DNA of 17,708 nt from Eubacteriales bacterium (GCA_028701715.1 JAQVQF010000015.1:1-17708), one strand, 5' to 3'; positions 6,488 to 14,396 are shown, counted from the first letter of the stretch. Made by a program: numbers and translations. The notes: a model not told the origin generated them from the letters alone.

Positions 6488-6958
6488 ATGAAGCATAATA
6501 TAGCCATAACCGCAAGAAAGCTTGTCGAACGGCAAATTAACGACGGAGGGTTTATAATCTGGGACGTAAGATACGAAAAGGAAGCCGGAGTATGGAATCT
6601 TGTGTTTGAGCTTGACAGGGTTCAAACCGAAGAAGGCAATAACGCAAGCATGTCCATGAACGATTGCGAGAAGGCAAATACAATTATTGAAGCTGTTATC
6701 GATAAAGCCGACCTAATAGAGGGTTCTTATATGCTTGAGGTATCGTCTGCCGGACTGACGCGGATACTTCGCACGGATTATCATTTTGAAACGGCTTTAA
6801 AAAAGAACTGGGAAGTACAGATAAAACTTTATTCCGCCGCCGACGGCATAAAAGAAACGATCGGCCGAATAGCATCCGTCAGCGGGGAAGAAATAGAAAT
6901 AAACAATATAAAAATAAACAGAAAAAATATAGCCAAAGCTGTCGCCATACTCGGTTGA
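6488..6958 (+). CDS. rimP: Ribosome maturation factor RimP
   Basis: Encodes 156 residues from the ATG at 6488, with GCAGGAGG ten bases upstream. An upstream in-frame GTG is not needed. The characteristic family stretch YMLEVSSAGLTRILRTDYHF (81-100) corresponds to the usual LEVSSPGLDR motif, with Ala replacing Pro and Thr replacing Asp. The N-terminal alpha/beta domain and C-terminal SH3-like barrel (about 97-156) are both present. RimP assists maturation of the 30S subunit. It is the first gene of the operon and is followed by the unusual 215-base nusA leader. Confidence 0.93.
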   Translation: MKHNIAITARKLVERQINDGGFIIWDVRYEKEAGVWNLVFELDRVQTEEGNNASMSMNDCEKANTIIEAVIDKADLIEGSYMLEVSSAGLTRILRTDYHFETALKKNWEVQIKLYSAADGIKETIGRIASVSGEEIEINNIKINRKNIAKAVAILG

Positions 6959-7038
6959 AGGCAACGGTCAACGGCTGACGGGCGCCGCCTGAACAAACGG
7001 GAGATTAAAGGATTTTTCAGAAAGGACAAATATCAAAG

Positions 7039-7164
7039 ATGAACAAGGAATTTTTTGACGCCCTCGACGCGATGTCGAGGGAACGTCTCGACGCGATGTC
7101 GAGGGAACGTCTCGACGCGATGTCGAGGGACATATATTCCTTACGAATCTTTCAGAAAGGATAA
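7039..7164 (+). CDS. Leader ORF mimicking the NusA N-terminus
   Basis: A 41-codon ORF begins with MNKEFFDALDA, identical to NusA residues 1-11. It continues with three copies of a unit ending in LDAMSR, separated by ER, and finishes with DIYSLRIFQKG. Its ATG has the same AAAGGA and 12-base spacing as nusA. Its TAA (7162-7164) directly follows the AAAGGA of nusA (7156-7161) and ends nine bases before the nusA ATG. Ribosomes finishing the leader would therefore sit on the nusA ribosome binding site and could reinitiate. Whether the peptide itself has a role is unknown. It may simply be a by-product of the duplication. Confidence 0.5.
   Translation: MNKEFFDALDAMSRERLDAMSRERLDAMSRDIYSLRIFQKG
7063..7130. 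repeat. Triplicated 24-bp palindromic unit
   Basis: The unit CTCGACGCGATGTCGAGGGA plus ACGT occurs at 7063-7086 and 7087-7110. A third, 20-base copy ends at 7130. Each holds the inverted repeat CTCGAC/GTCGAG with loop GCGAT. The first extends to an 8-bp stem, CCCTCGAC/GTCGAGGG (7061-7081). The authentic nusA coding region contains a related palindrome, CCTCGAC/GTCGAGG with loop GCGGTT (7197-7216), so all four hairpins can also pair with one another. Confidence 0.95.
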
Positions 7165-7173
7165 ATATAGAAA

Positions 7174-8214
7174 ATGAACAAGGAATTTTTTGACGCCCTC
7201 GACGCGGTTGTCGAGGAAAAGGGTATTCCCAAAGATTATATGGTCGAAAAGGTCGAAGCGGCTCTGCTTTCGGCTTTCAAGCGTGATAACGGTGGCTTTC
7301 CCAATGCCAGGGTCAAGCTTGATTTCGATAAAAAAGAATTAAAACTCCTAAAACAGCTCACCGTTGTTGAAAACGTCGAAAACGGTAAAACTGAAATTTC
7401 CCTCGATGAGGTAAGAATAAAATCCAAAAAGTACGAAATCGGGGACATATACGAAGAAGAGGTTAGAACTCATAATTTCGGCAGAATTTCCGCTCAGACC
7501 GCCAAGCAGGTGATAATTCAGGGCATACGGGAAGCCGAACGCGGGATGATGTTACGCGAATATGAAGAAAAGAAGGAAGAAATAGTCTCCGCCGTAGTGG
7601 AATTGGTGGATCCCGTTTCGGGCAACGCCGTAGTGGAAATAGGCAAAAACCATATGACCCTTTACCGCAACGAGCAGATACCCGGCGAAACGCTAAACCC
7701 CGGCGACAGGATTAAGGTTTTCATAACCGAGGTTAAAAAAAGCACCCGCGGTCCTTCCGTGTCCCTGAACCGTATCCATCCCGGACTTGTAAAGCGTCTT
7801 TTCGAGCTTGAAGTGCCCGAAATAAAGGAAGGCATCGTGGAAATCAAAGCGGTTGCCCGCGAACCCGGCTCAAGAACCAAAATAGCCGTGCTATCCAACG
7901 AGCCCAACGTCGATCCGATAGGAACCTGCATAGGTCAGCGCGGCGCGAGGAAAAATGCCGTAACACAGGAACTCAACGGAGAAAAAATAGATTTAATAAA
8001 ATATTCCGAATCCAACGAGGAATTTATTGCCGCGGCTCTCGCTCCGGCAGCGGTGCAAAACGTTACCAAGCTTCCCGACGGGGACAGAACCTACCGCGTG
8101 CTGGTAAACGAGGACCAGCTTTCCCTTGCCATCGGCAGGGAAGGTCAGAACGCAAGACTTGCCGCAAAGCTTACCGGATTAAAAATAGATATAAAAGCGG
8201 GTAAAGAGGAATAA
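7174..8214 (+). CDS. nusA: Transcription termination/antitermination factor NusA
   Basis: Encodes 346 residues, the short Firmicute form without C-terminal acidic repeats. The RNA polymerase-binding N-terminal domain covers about 1-130. The S1 domain is about 134-200. KH1 has its GxxG loop as GQRG at 254-257 and KH2 as GREG at 321-324. NusA binds elongating RNA polymerase and modulates pausing, termination and antitermination. The start at 7174 is the second of two near-identical starts; the first runs into a stop at 7162. The leader with its repeated hairpins separates nusA from rimP by 215 bases. In other bacteria NusA can control its own operon, so this leader is a plausible control point. 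Confidence 0.96.
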   Translation: MNKEFFDALDAVVEEKGIPKDYMVEKVEAALLSAFKRDNGGFPNARVKLDFDKKELKLLKQLTVVENVENGKTEISLDEVRIKSKKYEIGDIYEEEVRTHNFGRISAQTAKQVIIQGIREAERGMMLREYEEKKEEIVSAVVELVDPVSGNAVVEIGKNHMTLYRNEQIPGETLNPGDRIKVFITEVKKSTRGPSVSLNRIHPGLVKRLFELEVPEIKEGIVEIKAVAREPGSRTKIAVLSNEPNVDPIGTCIGQRGARKNAVTQELNGEKIDLIKYSESNEEFIAAALAPAAVQNVTKLPDGDRTYRVLVNEDQLSLAIGREGQNARLAAKLTGLKIDIKAGKEE

Positions 8215-8229
8215 AATATAACTGTTAAC

Positions 8230-8278
8230 GTTTAACATTTAATGTTTAACGTTTTACGTTTAACGTTTTACGTTATAC
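8230..8278. repeat. Seven tandem heptamers GTTTAAC/GTTTTAC
   Basis: The gap between nusA and ylxR holds seven 7-bp units: GTTTAAC, ATTTAAT, GTTTAAC, GTTTTAC, GTTTAAC, GTTTTAC and GTTATAC. A truncated GTTAAC precedes them. The array ends 13 bases before the ylxR ribosome binding site. A weaker set of heptamers (CAACGGT, CAACGGC, TGACGGG) follows rimP at 6962-6982. Heptamer arrays like this are often dispersed in a genome, which cannot be tested here. Confidence 0.85.
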
Positions 8279-8304
8279 CTACGGAATCATACGGAGGCGA
8301 TTTT

Positions 8305-8580
8305 GTGATCAAGGCAAAAAAAAAGCCGGAAAGAAAATGCTTGGGCTGCGGGGAGATGAAGGATAAATCCCGGCTTATACGTATAGTGCGTTCAACCGAC
8401 GGAAAGGTCTTTATAGACAGAACCGGAAAGGCAAACGGACGCGGAGCGTATATATGCGACAGCTTGGACTGTTTTGTAAAATGCCGTAAAGCAAAACGTT
8501 TTGATAAAGCGTTCGGTCTTTCCGTTCCGGATGATGTATACGCTTCATTGGAAGGGTTAATAAATAAGGAAAATGGATAA
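8305..8580 (+). CDS. ylxR: YlxR (RnpM) family RNA-binding protein
   Basis: Encodes 91 residues from the GTG at 8305, chosen because GGAGG lies seven bases upstream and because the family motif RKCLGCGE begins ten residues later. An in-frame ATG at 8242 lies inside the heptamer repeat and has no ribosome binding site. Motifs RKCLGC and NGRGAYIC are diagnostic for YlxR. The B. subtilis protein has been described as an RNase P modulator (RnpM). Several Cys residues (CLGC, CDSLDC) are present. It overlaps the next gene by eight bases. Confidence 0.93.
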   Translation: MIKAKKKPERKCLGCGEMKDKSRLIRIVRSTDGKVFIDRTGKANGRGAYICDSLDCFVKCRKAKRFDKAFGLSVPDDVYASLEGLINKENG

Positions 8581-8890
8581 AATACTGTCCGCTCTCGGTC
8601 TTTGCCGCAAAGCGGGAAAGCTTCCTTTCGGAACCGACGCGGTTTTGAAAGAAATCAGGGTAAAAAAGGCACGCTTGGTGCTTATTGCCTTTGATTCTTC
8701 CGACAGCACAAAAAAATGTATAACCGATAAAGCGGTTTTTTACGGCGTTAAATACGAAATTATAAATTATACCCGCAAAGAGCTGGGTTCGGCTCTTGGC
8801 AAGCCGCATTGTGCCTGCGCGGCGATATGCGACGATAATTTAGCCGAAATGTACCAAATGGCAAAACTCAAAACAGCGGAGGTAAACTGA
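8573..8890 (+). CDS. ylxQ: L7Ae-family K-turn-binding protein YlxQ
   Basis: Encodes 105 residues of the L7Ae/L30e/S12e fold. It starts with KILSALGLCRKAGKLPFGTDAVL, the typical family opening with RKAGK, followed by ARLVLIAFDSSDST and a GKPHCACAAICD stretch. Family members bind kink-turn RNA. Its exact role beside infB is not settled in the literature I know. It overlaps ylxR by eight bases and its stop directly precedes the infB ATG, so translation is probably coupled along ylxR-ylxQ-infB. Confidence 0.9.
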   Translation: MDKILSALGLCRKAGKLPFGTDAVLKEIRVKKARLVLIAFDSSDSTKKCITDKAVFYGVKYEIINYTRKELGSALGKPHCACAAICDDNLAEMYQMAKLKTAEVN

Positions 8891-11215
8891 ATGGCAGAAG
8901 AAAAATTACGGATAAACTCTCTCGCGAAGGATTTAAACGTTAAGAGCAAGGATTTAATAGAATTACTCGCGGAACACGGTTATTCCGGGAAGAGCTATAT
9001 GACCGCGCTGGAATCCGATGAGCTTTCGATTATATTCGAACATTACACCCAGCTCCATCAAACGGATATAGCGGCGTTCTTTAAGTCGTATGACGACAAA
9101 ATTGCCGAAAAAAAGAAACACGAGGAAGAAGAAAAGGAAAAGGCAAAAGCCGCGATAAAGCAACAGCGCGAAGCCATGAAGCCCAAAAAGCCGGTTTCTT
9201 CCAATATACCCAAAAAGCAGCTCGGTCCCCAGCAGCCGAAAAGGGCAAAGACCGATGTCAGAGTTGTCGATACAAGAGGCACGCAGTCTGTCAACATTGC
9301 CAAGTATGACGAAAAGCTCGACACTTTTGTAGCCGATCCCGATCGTCTTCCCGACAGTAAGGTAAAAATCAAAAAGAAGAACACAAGGGACCAGCAGGAC
9401 GGCGGAAGAAATTCAAGAAAGAAATTTAACGACAGAATCAAGCCCAAGTTTATCCCGAAGCCCGTTCAGCTTAAGATAACCGTACCCGACGAGATATCGG
9501 TGGGCGAGCTGGCGTTAAGAATGAAAATAACCGCAGGCGATGTTATAAAAAAGCTGATATCCATGAGCGTTATGGCGAGCGTGACCGATATGATCGATTA
9601 CGATACCGCATATCTTGTGGCGGATGAGTTTAAAATAATAGTGGAAAAGGAAGTAGTCGTATCCCTTGAGGATAAGCTTTTCGGGAACGACGAGCCTGAT
9701 AAGGAAGAAAACCTCAAGCTCAGAGCGCCGGTCGTGGTGGTCATGGGACATGTTGACCACGGCAAGACCTCACTGCTGGACGCGATAAGAAACACCAACG
9801 TCACCGAAGGCGAAGCCGGAGGTATAACACAGCATATAGGCGCTTACAACGTAAAGATAGGCGACAGGGACATAACCTTCCTCGATACCCCGGGTCACGC
9901 GGCTTTCACCGCCATGCGCGCCAGAGGCGCAAACCTCACCGATATAGCGGTGCTGGTGGTTGCGGCCGACGACGGCATAATGCCCCAGACCGTGGAAGCG
10001 ATAAACCACGCCAAGGCGGCGAAGGTCGGCATTATCGTGGCGATTAATAAAATGGATAAGCCCGGCGCGGACCCCGAAAGAGTTAAAAACGAGCTTACAA
10101 AATACGACCTGCTCCCGGAAGAATGGGGCGGCGACACGATCTGCGTTCCCGTATCCGCGGTCAAGCGCACCAATATCGACAAGCTGCTCGAAATGATAAT
10201 CCTTTCCGCGGACATGATGGAGCTTAAAGCAAATCCCGAAAAGCCCGCCAGGGGCGTTGTCGTAGAGGCAAAGCTCGACAAGGGCCGCGGCGCGGTCGCC
10301 ACGGTTCTTGTGCAGGACGGCACACTCAAAACGGGAGACATCATTATAGCCGGAACGACCACGGGCAGAGTCAGAATGATGACCGACGACAAGGGTAAAG
10401 CCGTCAAGACCGCCGGTCCTTCCAGACCTGTCGAAATCATGGGGCTTTCCGAAGTCCCGGGAGCCGGCGACCCGTTTTCGGCCGTCACCGACGAGCGCCT
10501 CGCAAGAGAGCTTGTGGATAAAAGAAAGCACGAGGAAAAGACAAAGCAGTTCTCGTCCGACACAAAGGTCACCCTCGACGATCTTTTCGGACGTATCGAA
10601 AGCGGCTCGAAGACGCTCAATATAGTAGTTAAAGCCGACGTGCAGGGCTCGGCGGAGGCCGTCAAATCCAGCCTTGAGAAGCTTTCCAACGACGAGGTTA
10701 AGGTATCGGTAATCCACGCCGGCGCGGGTGCCATAAACGAAGGCGACGTAATGCTCGCATCGGCCTCTGATGCGCTTATAATCGGATTTAATATCCGTCC
10801 CGACAAGCAAGCGGTCGACGCCGCCGCGCGCGACAAGGTTGAAATCAGGACCTACCGTATAATATATGAATGTATCGACGAAATACAGGCAGCCATGAAG
10901 GGAATGCTCGCTCCGAAATATAAAGAGACCGTGCTCGGCAGAGCCGAGGTAAGGCAAATCATACGCGTGCCCAGCGTTGGCACCATTGCCGGCTCTTATA
11001 TCACCGACGGTAAAATAACCCGCAGCGCTCTTATCAGGGTACTGCGTGACGGCGTTGTTATTTTTGAAGACAAAATCGCCTCTCTCAAACGCTTTAAGGA
11101 TGATGTGCGCGAAGTCGCCCAATCCTATGAATGCGGTATCGGACTCGATCGCTTCAACGACATCAAGGACGGCGACGTGCTCGAAGCCTATATTATGGAG
11201 GAAGTGGCAAGATAA
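8891..11215 (+). CDS. infB: Translation initiation factor IF-2
   Basis: Encodes 774 residues. An N-terminal IF2-N module (LRINSLAKDLNVKSKDLIELL, about 5-56) is followed by a charged Lys/Glu-rich linker (about 70-195) and a second IF2-N-type region (about 196-255). The GTPase domain has G1 GHVDHGKT at 286-293, G3 DTPGH at 332-336 and G4 NKMD at 386-389. The remaining domains bind the 50S side and initiator fMet-tRNA. The GTPase places initiator tRNA on the ribosome and promotes subunit joining. AGCGGAGG lies upstream of the ATG. The stop overlaps the rbfA start by one base (TAATG). The 774-residue length is ordinary for Firmicutes. Confidence 0.97.
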   Translation: MAEEKLRINSLAKDLNVKSKDLIELLAEHGYSGKSYMTALESDELSIIFEHYTQLHQTDIAAFFKSYDDKIAEKKKHEEEEKEKAKAAIKQQREAMKPKKPVSSNIPKKQLGPQQPKRAKTDVRVVDTRGTQSVNIAKYDEKLDTFVADPDRLPDSKVKIKKKNTRDQQDGGRNSRKKFNDRIKPKFIPKPVQLKITVPDEISVGELALRMKITAGDVIKKLISMSVMASVTDMIDYDTAYLVADEFKIIVEKEVVVSLEDKLFGNDEPDKEENLKLRAPVVVVMGHVDHGKTSLLDAIRNTNVTEGEAGGITQHIGAYNVKIGDRDITFLDTPGHAAFTAMRARGANLTDIAVLVVAADDGIMPQTVEAINHAKAAKVGIIVAINKMDKPGADPERVKNELTKYDLLPEEWGGDTICVPVSAVKRTNIDKLLEMIILSADMMELKANPEKPARGVVVEAKLDKGRGAVATVLVQDGTLKTGDIIIAGTTTGRVRMMTDDKGKAVKTAGPSRPVEIMGLSEVPGAGDPFSAVTDERLARELVDKRKHEEKTKQFSSDTKVTLDDLFGRIESGSKTLNIVVKADVQGSAEAVKSSLEKLSNDEVKVSVIHAGAGAINEGDVMLASASDALIIGFNIRPDKQAVDAAARDKVEIRTYRIIYECIDEIQAAMKGMLAPKYKETVLGRAEVRQIIRVPSVGTIAGSYITDGKITRSALIRVLRDGVVIFEDKIASLKRFKDDVREVAQSYECGIGLDRFNDIKDGDVLEAYIMEEVAR

Positions 11216-11565
11216 TGGCCTCTTACAGAATAGACCAGATAAACGAACAGGTTCGGGAGGTTATGACGGCAATATTCCGCACGGTTAAGGACCCCCGTAT
11301 ATCGAAGGCTTTTATATCGGTAACCGGCGCGGATGTGGCGAAGGACCTTTCGGTCGCAAAAATATACTACAGCGTCCTTGTGGGTAAGGAGGACGATGTG
11401 GCGGAAGGGTTAAAATCAGCCGGCGGATATATAAGAAGCGAGCTTGCAAAAGGCCTTAATCTCCGTATAACCCCCAAGCTGACCTTTATAAAAGACGACT
11501 CTACCGAAAGAGCGATGCATATCGCAAGCCTGCTTAAGGAAATTGACGATGGAAATAACGCTTAA
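11215..11565 (+). CDS. rbfA: Ribosome-binding factor A
   Basis: Encodes 116 residues from the ATG at 11215, which shares its A with the infB stop. The frame stays open further upstream, but that would lie inside infB. It opens with SYRIDQINEQVREVM and contains the family signature VKDPRISKAFISVTGADVAKDLSVAKIYYSV (given here only as a guide: DPR...VT..V..DL..A.V). Its KH-like fold binds immature 16S rRNA and helps 30S maturation, especially in the cold. It is translationally coupled to infB and overlaps nrnA by 17 bases. Confidence 0.93.
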   Translation: MASYRIDQINEQVREVMTAIFRTVKDPRISKAFISVTGADVAKDLSVAKIYYSVLVGKEDDVAEGLKSAGGYIRSELAKGLNLRITPKLTFIKDDSTERAMHIASLLKEIDDGNNA

Positions 11566-12526
11566 GGAATGTATCGAATATCTCAGTTGCAATGACAATT
11601 ATCTTATATTCACCCACGCCGCTCCCGACGGGGATACTTTGGGCTCGGCCTTCGCGTTAAAATACGCGCTTGAAGCAAAGGGTAAAAAGGTAAAGATATT
11701 CAATCCCGACGCCATTCCCGCAAGATTCGCCTTTATGGCGGAGGGTGTTGATATTTGCCGTGAAATACCCGAAGGAGATTATACGCGGATCAGCATCGAT
11801 ATAGCCTCTCCCGCGATGCTCAAGGGACTGGATGAGGATTATCTGAATAATTTGGTTTTCGATCTTTCCATAGATCATCATTTTATAAATACAATAAGGG
11901 CAAAACGCCTTCTGCTTTTTGCGGAATATCCCGCCGCGGGTGAAATCGCCGCGGAAATTACCAAGGGATTGAACGTGCCTTTTGACAAAACCAACGCTCT
12001 TTGGCTGTACGCCGCGATATCTTCCGATTCCGGCTGCTTCAGGTTTTCCTCCACACGTCCGGAAACGCACCTGACGGCCGCGGAGCTTTTAAGGACGGGG
12101 ATTGATTTCGCCAAAATTAACCGTCGTATTTTTGAATACAAGACCGAAGGCCAGCTCGCACTTGAAAGAGACGCTTACGGGCATATAGAAAAATTTTTCG
12201 GCGGTAAGGTGGCGATAGTCTGCCTTTCCGACGCTGTGCTTGCGCTCGATTATGTGGACGGCAACGATATAGACCAGATAAACAATATCCCCCGCCAGAT
12301 AGCCGGCGTCGAGGTTTCCGCGCTGATACGTCGGTACGGCGACGAAATTAAGGTATCCTTCCGTTCAAACGATTATTACGACGTTGCGGCTCTCGCAAAG
12401 TCTTTCGGCGGAGGAGGGCATATACATGCCGCGGGCTGCAGATTTTACACAAGCACGGATGACGCAAAACAAAAAATTCTCGATATATTGAAAAAGGATT
12501 TTGACAGACCGGATAATCATGATTAA
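11549..12526 (+). CDS. nrnA: DHH/DHHA1 phosphoesterase, NrnA-like nanoRNase/pAp phosphatase
   Basis: Encodes 325 residues. The ATG at 11549 has AAGGA eight bases upstream. A TTG two codons earlier lies too close to that site. Catalytic motifs of the DHH family are present: HAAPDGD (23-29), the DHH triad in LSIDHHF (109-111), SSDSGCFRFS, and the DHHA1 substrate-binding GGGGHIHAAG near the C-terminus. In the known family the enzyme degrades 2-5-nt RNAs and dephosphorylates pAp with Mn2+. GdpP-type domains are absent, so it is the stand-alone form. It overlaps rbfA and truB, consistent with an operon. Confidence 0.9.
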   Translation: MEITLKECIEYLSCNDNYLIFTHAAPDGDTLGSAFALKYALEAKGKKVKIFNPDAIPARFAFMAEGVDICREIPEGDYTRISIDIASPAMLKGLDEDYLNNLVFDLSIDHHFINTIRAKRLLLFAEYPAAGEIAAEITKGLNVPFDKTNALWLYAAISSDSGCFRFSSTRPETHLTAAELLRTGIDFAKINRRIFEYKTEGQLALERDAYGHIEKFFGGKVAIVCLSDAVLALDYVDGNDIDQINNIPRQIAGVEVSALIRRYGDEIKVSFRSNDYYDVAALAKSFGGGGHIHAAGCRFYTSTDDAKQKILDILKKDFDRPDNHD

Positions 12527-13421
12527 TTCAGACATCAACGGAATTATTAATTTGTACAAAAAGCCGGGGATTACTTCCCATACCGCCTTGAATATTACAA
12601 GGCGGATTTTTAACTGCAAAAAAGCGGGTCATTGCGGAACGCTTGACCCCAACGCCCGCGGAGTGCTTCCGGTAATGCTTGGCAACGCCGCCAAAGCGTC
12701 TGAATTTCTTATGGAGCATACCAAAAGCTATACAGCAGAGCTTGTGCCGGGTTACGAAACCGACACGGGTGACATAACCGGAACGATAACCAAAAAAGCC
12801 GATAAGCCCATACCTCCCTTTGAGGAAATATATGCCGCCGTCAAAACCTTTGAGGGCGGTTACGATCAAATTCCCCCGATGTATTCGGCGCTCAAGATTG
12901 ACGGGCGGAAGCTGGTTAATTGCGCGAGAAAAGGTATTGTAATAGAACGCGAACCAAGGCATATAGATATATATTCGATTGATTTAAACGAAAAAAACGG
13001 CAGGCTCTTTGTGTCGGTTGATTGCTCTAAAGGCACCTACATCCGCACGCTTTGCGAGGATATAGGCAAAAGACTCGGAATATCGGCCTGCATGGGCGAA
13101 TTGGAACGCACCCGTGTGGGTAATTTTTCGGTTGAAGATTCCGTAACGACGGAAAGGCTTTCGGAAATGACGCCCGAGGAACGCGCCCGCATTGTTATTC
13201 CGACGGAAACCGCATTGTCGCATTTTGAAAAAACGGAAATCCACGGTTTTTTTGCCGCTCTTGTAAAAAACGGGCTGGCTGTGGAAACGCATAAGCTGGG
13301 TATAAACAGCCCCGTCGGAACGCTTCTTCGCCTTTATGAAAACGGCGTTTTCTTCGCTGTCGGCGAAATTATAAGCATTGATGATAAAATATGTATAAGG
13401 CATAAAAAATTGTTTGTCTGA
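12519..13421 (+). CDS. truB: tRNA pseudouridine(55) synthase TruB
   Basis: Encodes 300 residues from the ATG at 12519, which overlaps the nrnA stop by eight bases. A TTG at 12501 is an unlikely alternative because the ribosome binding site is only two bases away. The motif GHCGTLDPNARGVLPVMLG places the catalytic Asp at residue 43. LYKKPGITSH (12-21) and YSALKIDGRK are further family signatures. The C-terminal part (about 240-300) resembles the PUA-like TruB_C domain. It makes pseudouridine at position 55 in the T-loop of tRNAs. In many Firmicutes ribF follows, but here a ParB/Noc gene does. Confidence 0.95.
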   Translation: MINSDINGIINLYKKPGITSHTALNITRRIFNCKKAGHCGTLDPNARGVLPVMLGNAAKASEFLMEHTKSYTAELVPGYETDTGDITGTITKKADKPIPPFEEIYAAVKTFEGGYDQIPPMYSALKIDGRKLVNCARKGIVIEREPRHIDIYSIDLNEKNGRLFVSVDCSKGTYIRTLCEDIGKRLGISACMGELERTRVGNFSVEDSVTTERLSEMTPEERARIVIPTETALSHFEKTEIHGFFAALVKNGLAVETHKLGINSPVGTLLRLYENGVFFAVGEIISIDDKICIRHKKLFV

Positions 13422-13469
13422 TACCGGTTTTTACAAAATAATACATATGTGTGATGCTATAAATGGTAT

Positions 13470-14396
13470 ATGAAAACCGTTATACAGCGGTACGGCGGGT
13501 TTTTCAATACAGGAAAGGATCGGATTGCGCATATGAAGATGTTAAGAAAAAAGGAAAAGATAGTATACATACCGGTCAGCGAAATACTGCCCAATCCCAA
13601 CCAGCCGCGCAGTTATTTCGATGACGATTCGCTAAATTCTCTCGCTGAAAGCATTAAGAGATTCGGCATCATACAGCCCCTTACCGTCAAGCGGCGTGAT
13701 TTTGTGCCGAAGATGAATATAAACGGTCAGTTTGTAACAGGTCCGAGCTATGAAATTATTGCCGGCGAAAGAAGATGGCGTGCCGCCAAGAAGATAGGAC
13801 AAAGCGCGGTTCCCTGCCTTATTACCGACTGTGATCCCGAAAATATGGCGTATCTTGCCTTCAGTGAAAACGTATTCAGGGAGGATTTGACATTTTTCGA
13901 CATCGCTTCCTCTCTTCAGGACATGCTTATTATGACGCATAAGACTCAGACGGAGCTTGCGGAAAAGCTTGCCATAAGTCAGTCCGCCATAGCCAATAAG
14001 CTACGCCTGCTCAGACTCAGCCCTGCGGATCGCGAGGAAATACTCAAGGGCAAGCTTACGGAAAAGCATGCCAGAGCGCTTATACGGCTGGAAGACGAGG
14101 ACAAGCGCCGTGAATTTTTACGCAAAGCCGTTATGATGCAGTGGTCGGCGCAGGAAACGGACAAAAAAATAAACGCCTTTTTGAATTCGCCGGAAGCGAG
14201 AAACACAAAGGCGAAATTCCGCGGCAAGAAGATCGGTATTTTATCGGATATAGGCATTTTCATAAATTCCATTGACAACGCCGTAAGGATGGTGCGCGAC
14301 GTGGGCGTCAACGTGGAAAGAAAAGAAGTCGATATGGGCGATTCCATAGAAATAATAATAAAGGTGCCGAAGTCAAGGCAGGCGGTCGGCATTTGA
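13470..14396 (+). CDS. ParB/Noc-family DNA-binding protein (Noc-like)
   Basis: Encodes 308 residues. The ParB N-domain has IPVSEILPNPNQPR (34-47) and the CTP-binding box GERRWRAA (99-106), followed by ENVFREDL. The DNA-binding HTH is TQTELAEKLAISQSAIANKL (159-178), where IANKLRLLRL and LTEKHARALI resemble Noc more than Spo0J. The first residues MKTVIQRYGGFF recall the membrane-binding amphipathic start of B. subtilis Noc (MKHSFSRFFG, from memory), favouring the ATG at 13470 although no ribosome binding site is visible. ATGs at 13533 and 13539 follow AAAGGAT at a longish distance. About 14 residues (76-91) seem inserted before the CTP-binding box. Noc blocks division over the nucleoid, while ParB segregates chromosomes, and no parS or Noc site was seen here. 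It overlaps the convergent YihY gene by 24 bases. Confidence 0.8.
   Translation: MKTVIQRYGGFFNTGKDRIAHMKMLRKKEKIVYIPVSEILPNPNQPRSYFDDDSLNSLAESIKRFGIIQPLTVKRRDFVPKMNINGQFVTGPSYEIIAGERRWRAAKKIGQSAVPCLITDCDPENMAYLAFSENVFREDLTFFDIASSLQDMLIMTHKTQTELAEKLAISQSAIANKLRLLRLSPADREEILKGKLTEKHARALIRLEDEDKRREFLRKAVMMQWSAQETDKKINAFLNSPEARNTKAKFRGKKIGILSDIGIFINSIDNAVRMVRDVGVNVERKEVDMGDSIEIIIKVPKSRQAVGI

Larger units (their letters stand above)
7015..7206. repeat. Duplicated nusA start region (57-bp direct repeat, 135-bp offset)
   Basis: Positions 7015-7071 recur at 7150-7206 with four mismatches in 57 (7027, 7034, 7035, 7038). Each copy has TTTCAGAAAGGA, a 12-base spacer, an ATG and the codons for MNKEFFDALDA. 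The offset of 135 bp is a multiple of three, so the two starts are in the same frame. The second copy is the real nusA start. The first opens the leader ORF at 7039. The sequence from ATG onward is identical between copies, while the mismatches all lie in the untranslated spacer. Confidence 0.95.

Noticed and set aside
7063..7130. CRISPR-like array of palindromic 24-bp units
   Set aside because: The units are head to tail with no spacers, and there are no cas genes nearby.
8242..8304. N-terminal extension of YlxR from the ATG at 8242
   Set aside because: It would translate the heptamer repeat and has no ribosome binding site. The GTG at 8305 follows GGAGG.
9770..11122. 450-codon ORF on the minus strand opposite infB, and a 313-codon one at 9895-10836
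   Set aside because: Both lie fully inside infB, which has every expected GTPase motif. Their translations show no recognisable domain. They are shadows of infB codon use.
13422..13469. Promoter or terminator between truB and the noc-like gene
   Set aside because: TATAAA at 13458-13463 has no -35 partner at usual spacing, and no stable hairpin with a T-run is present.
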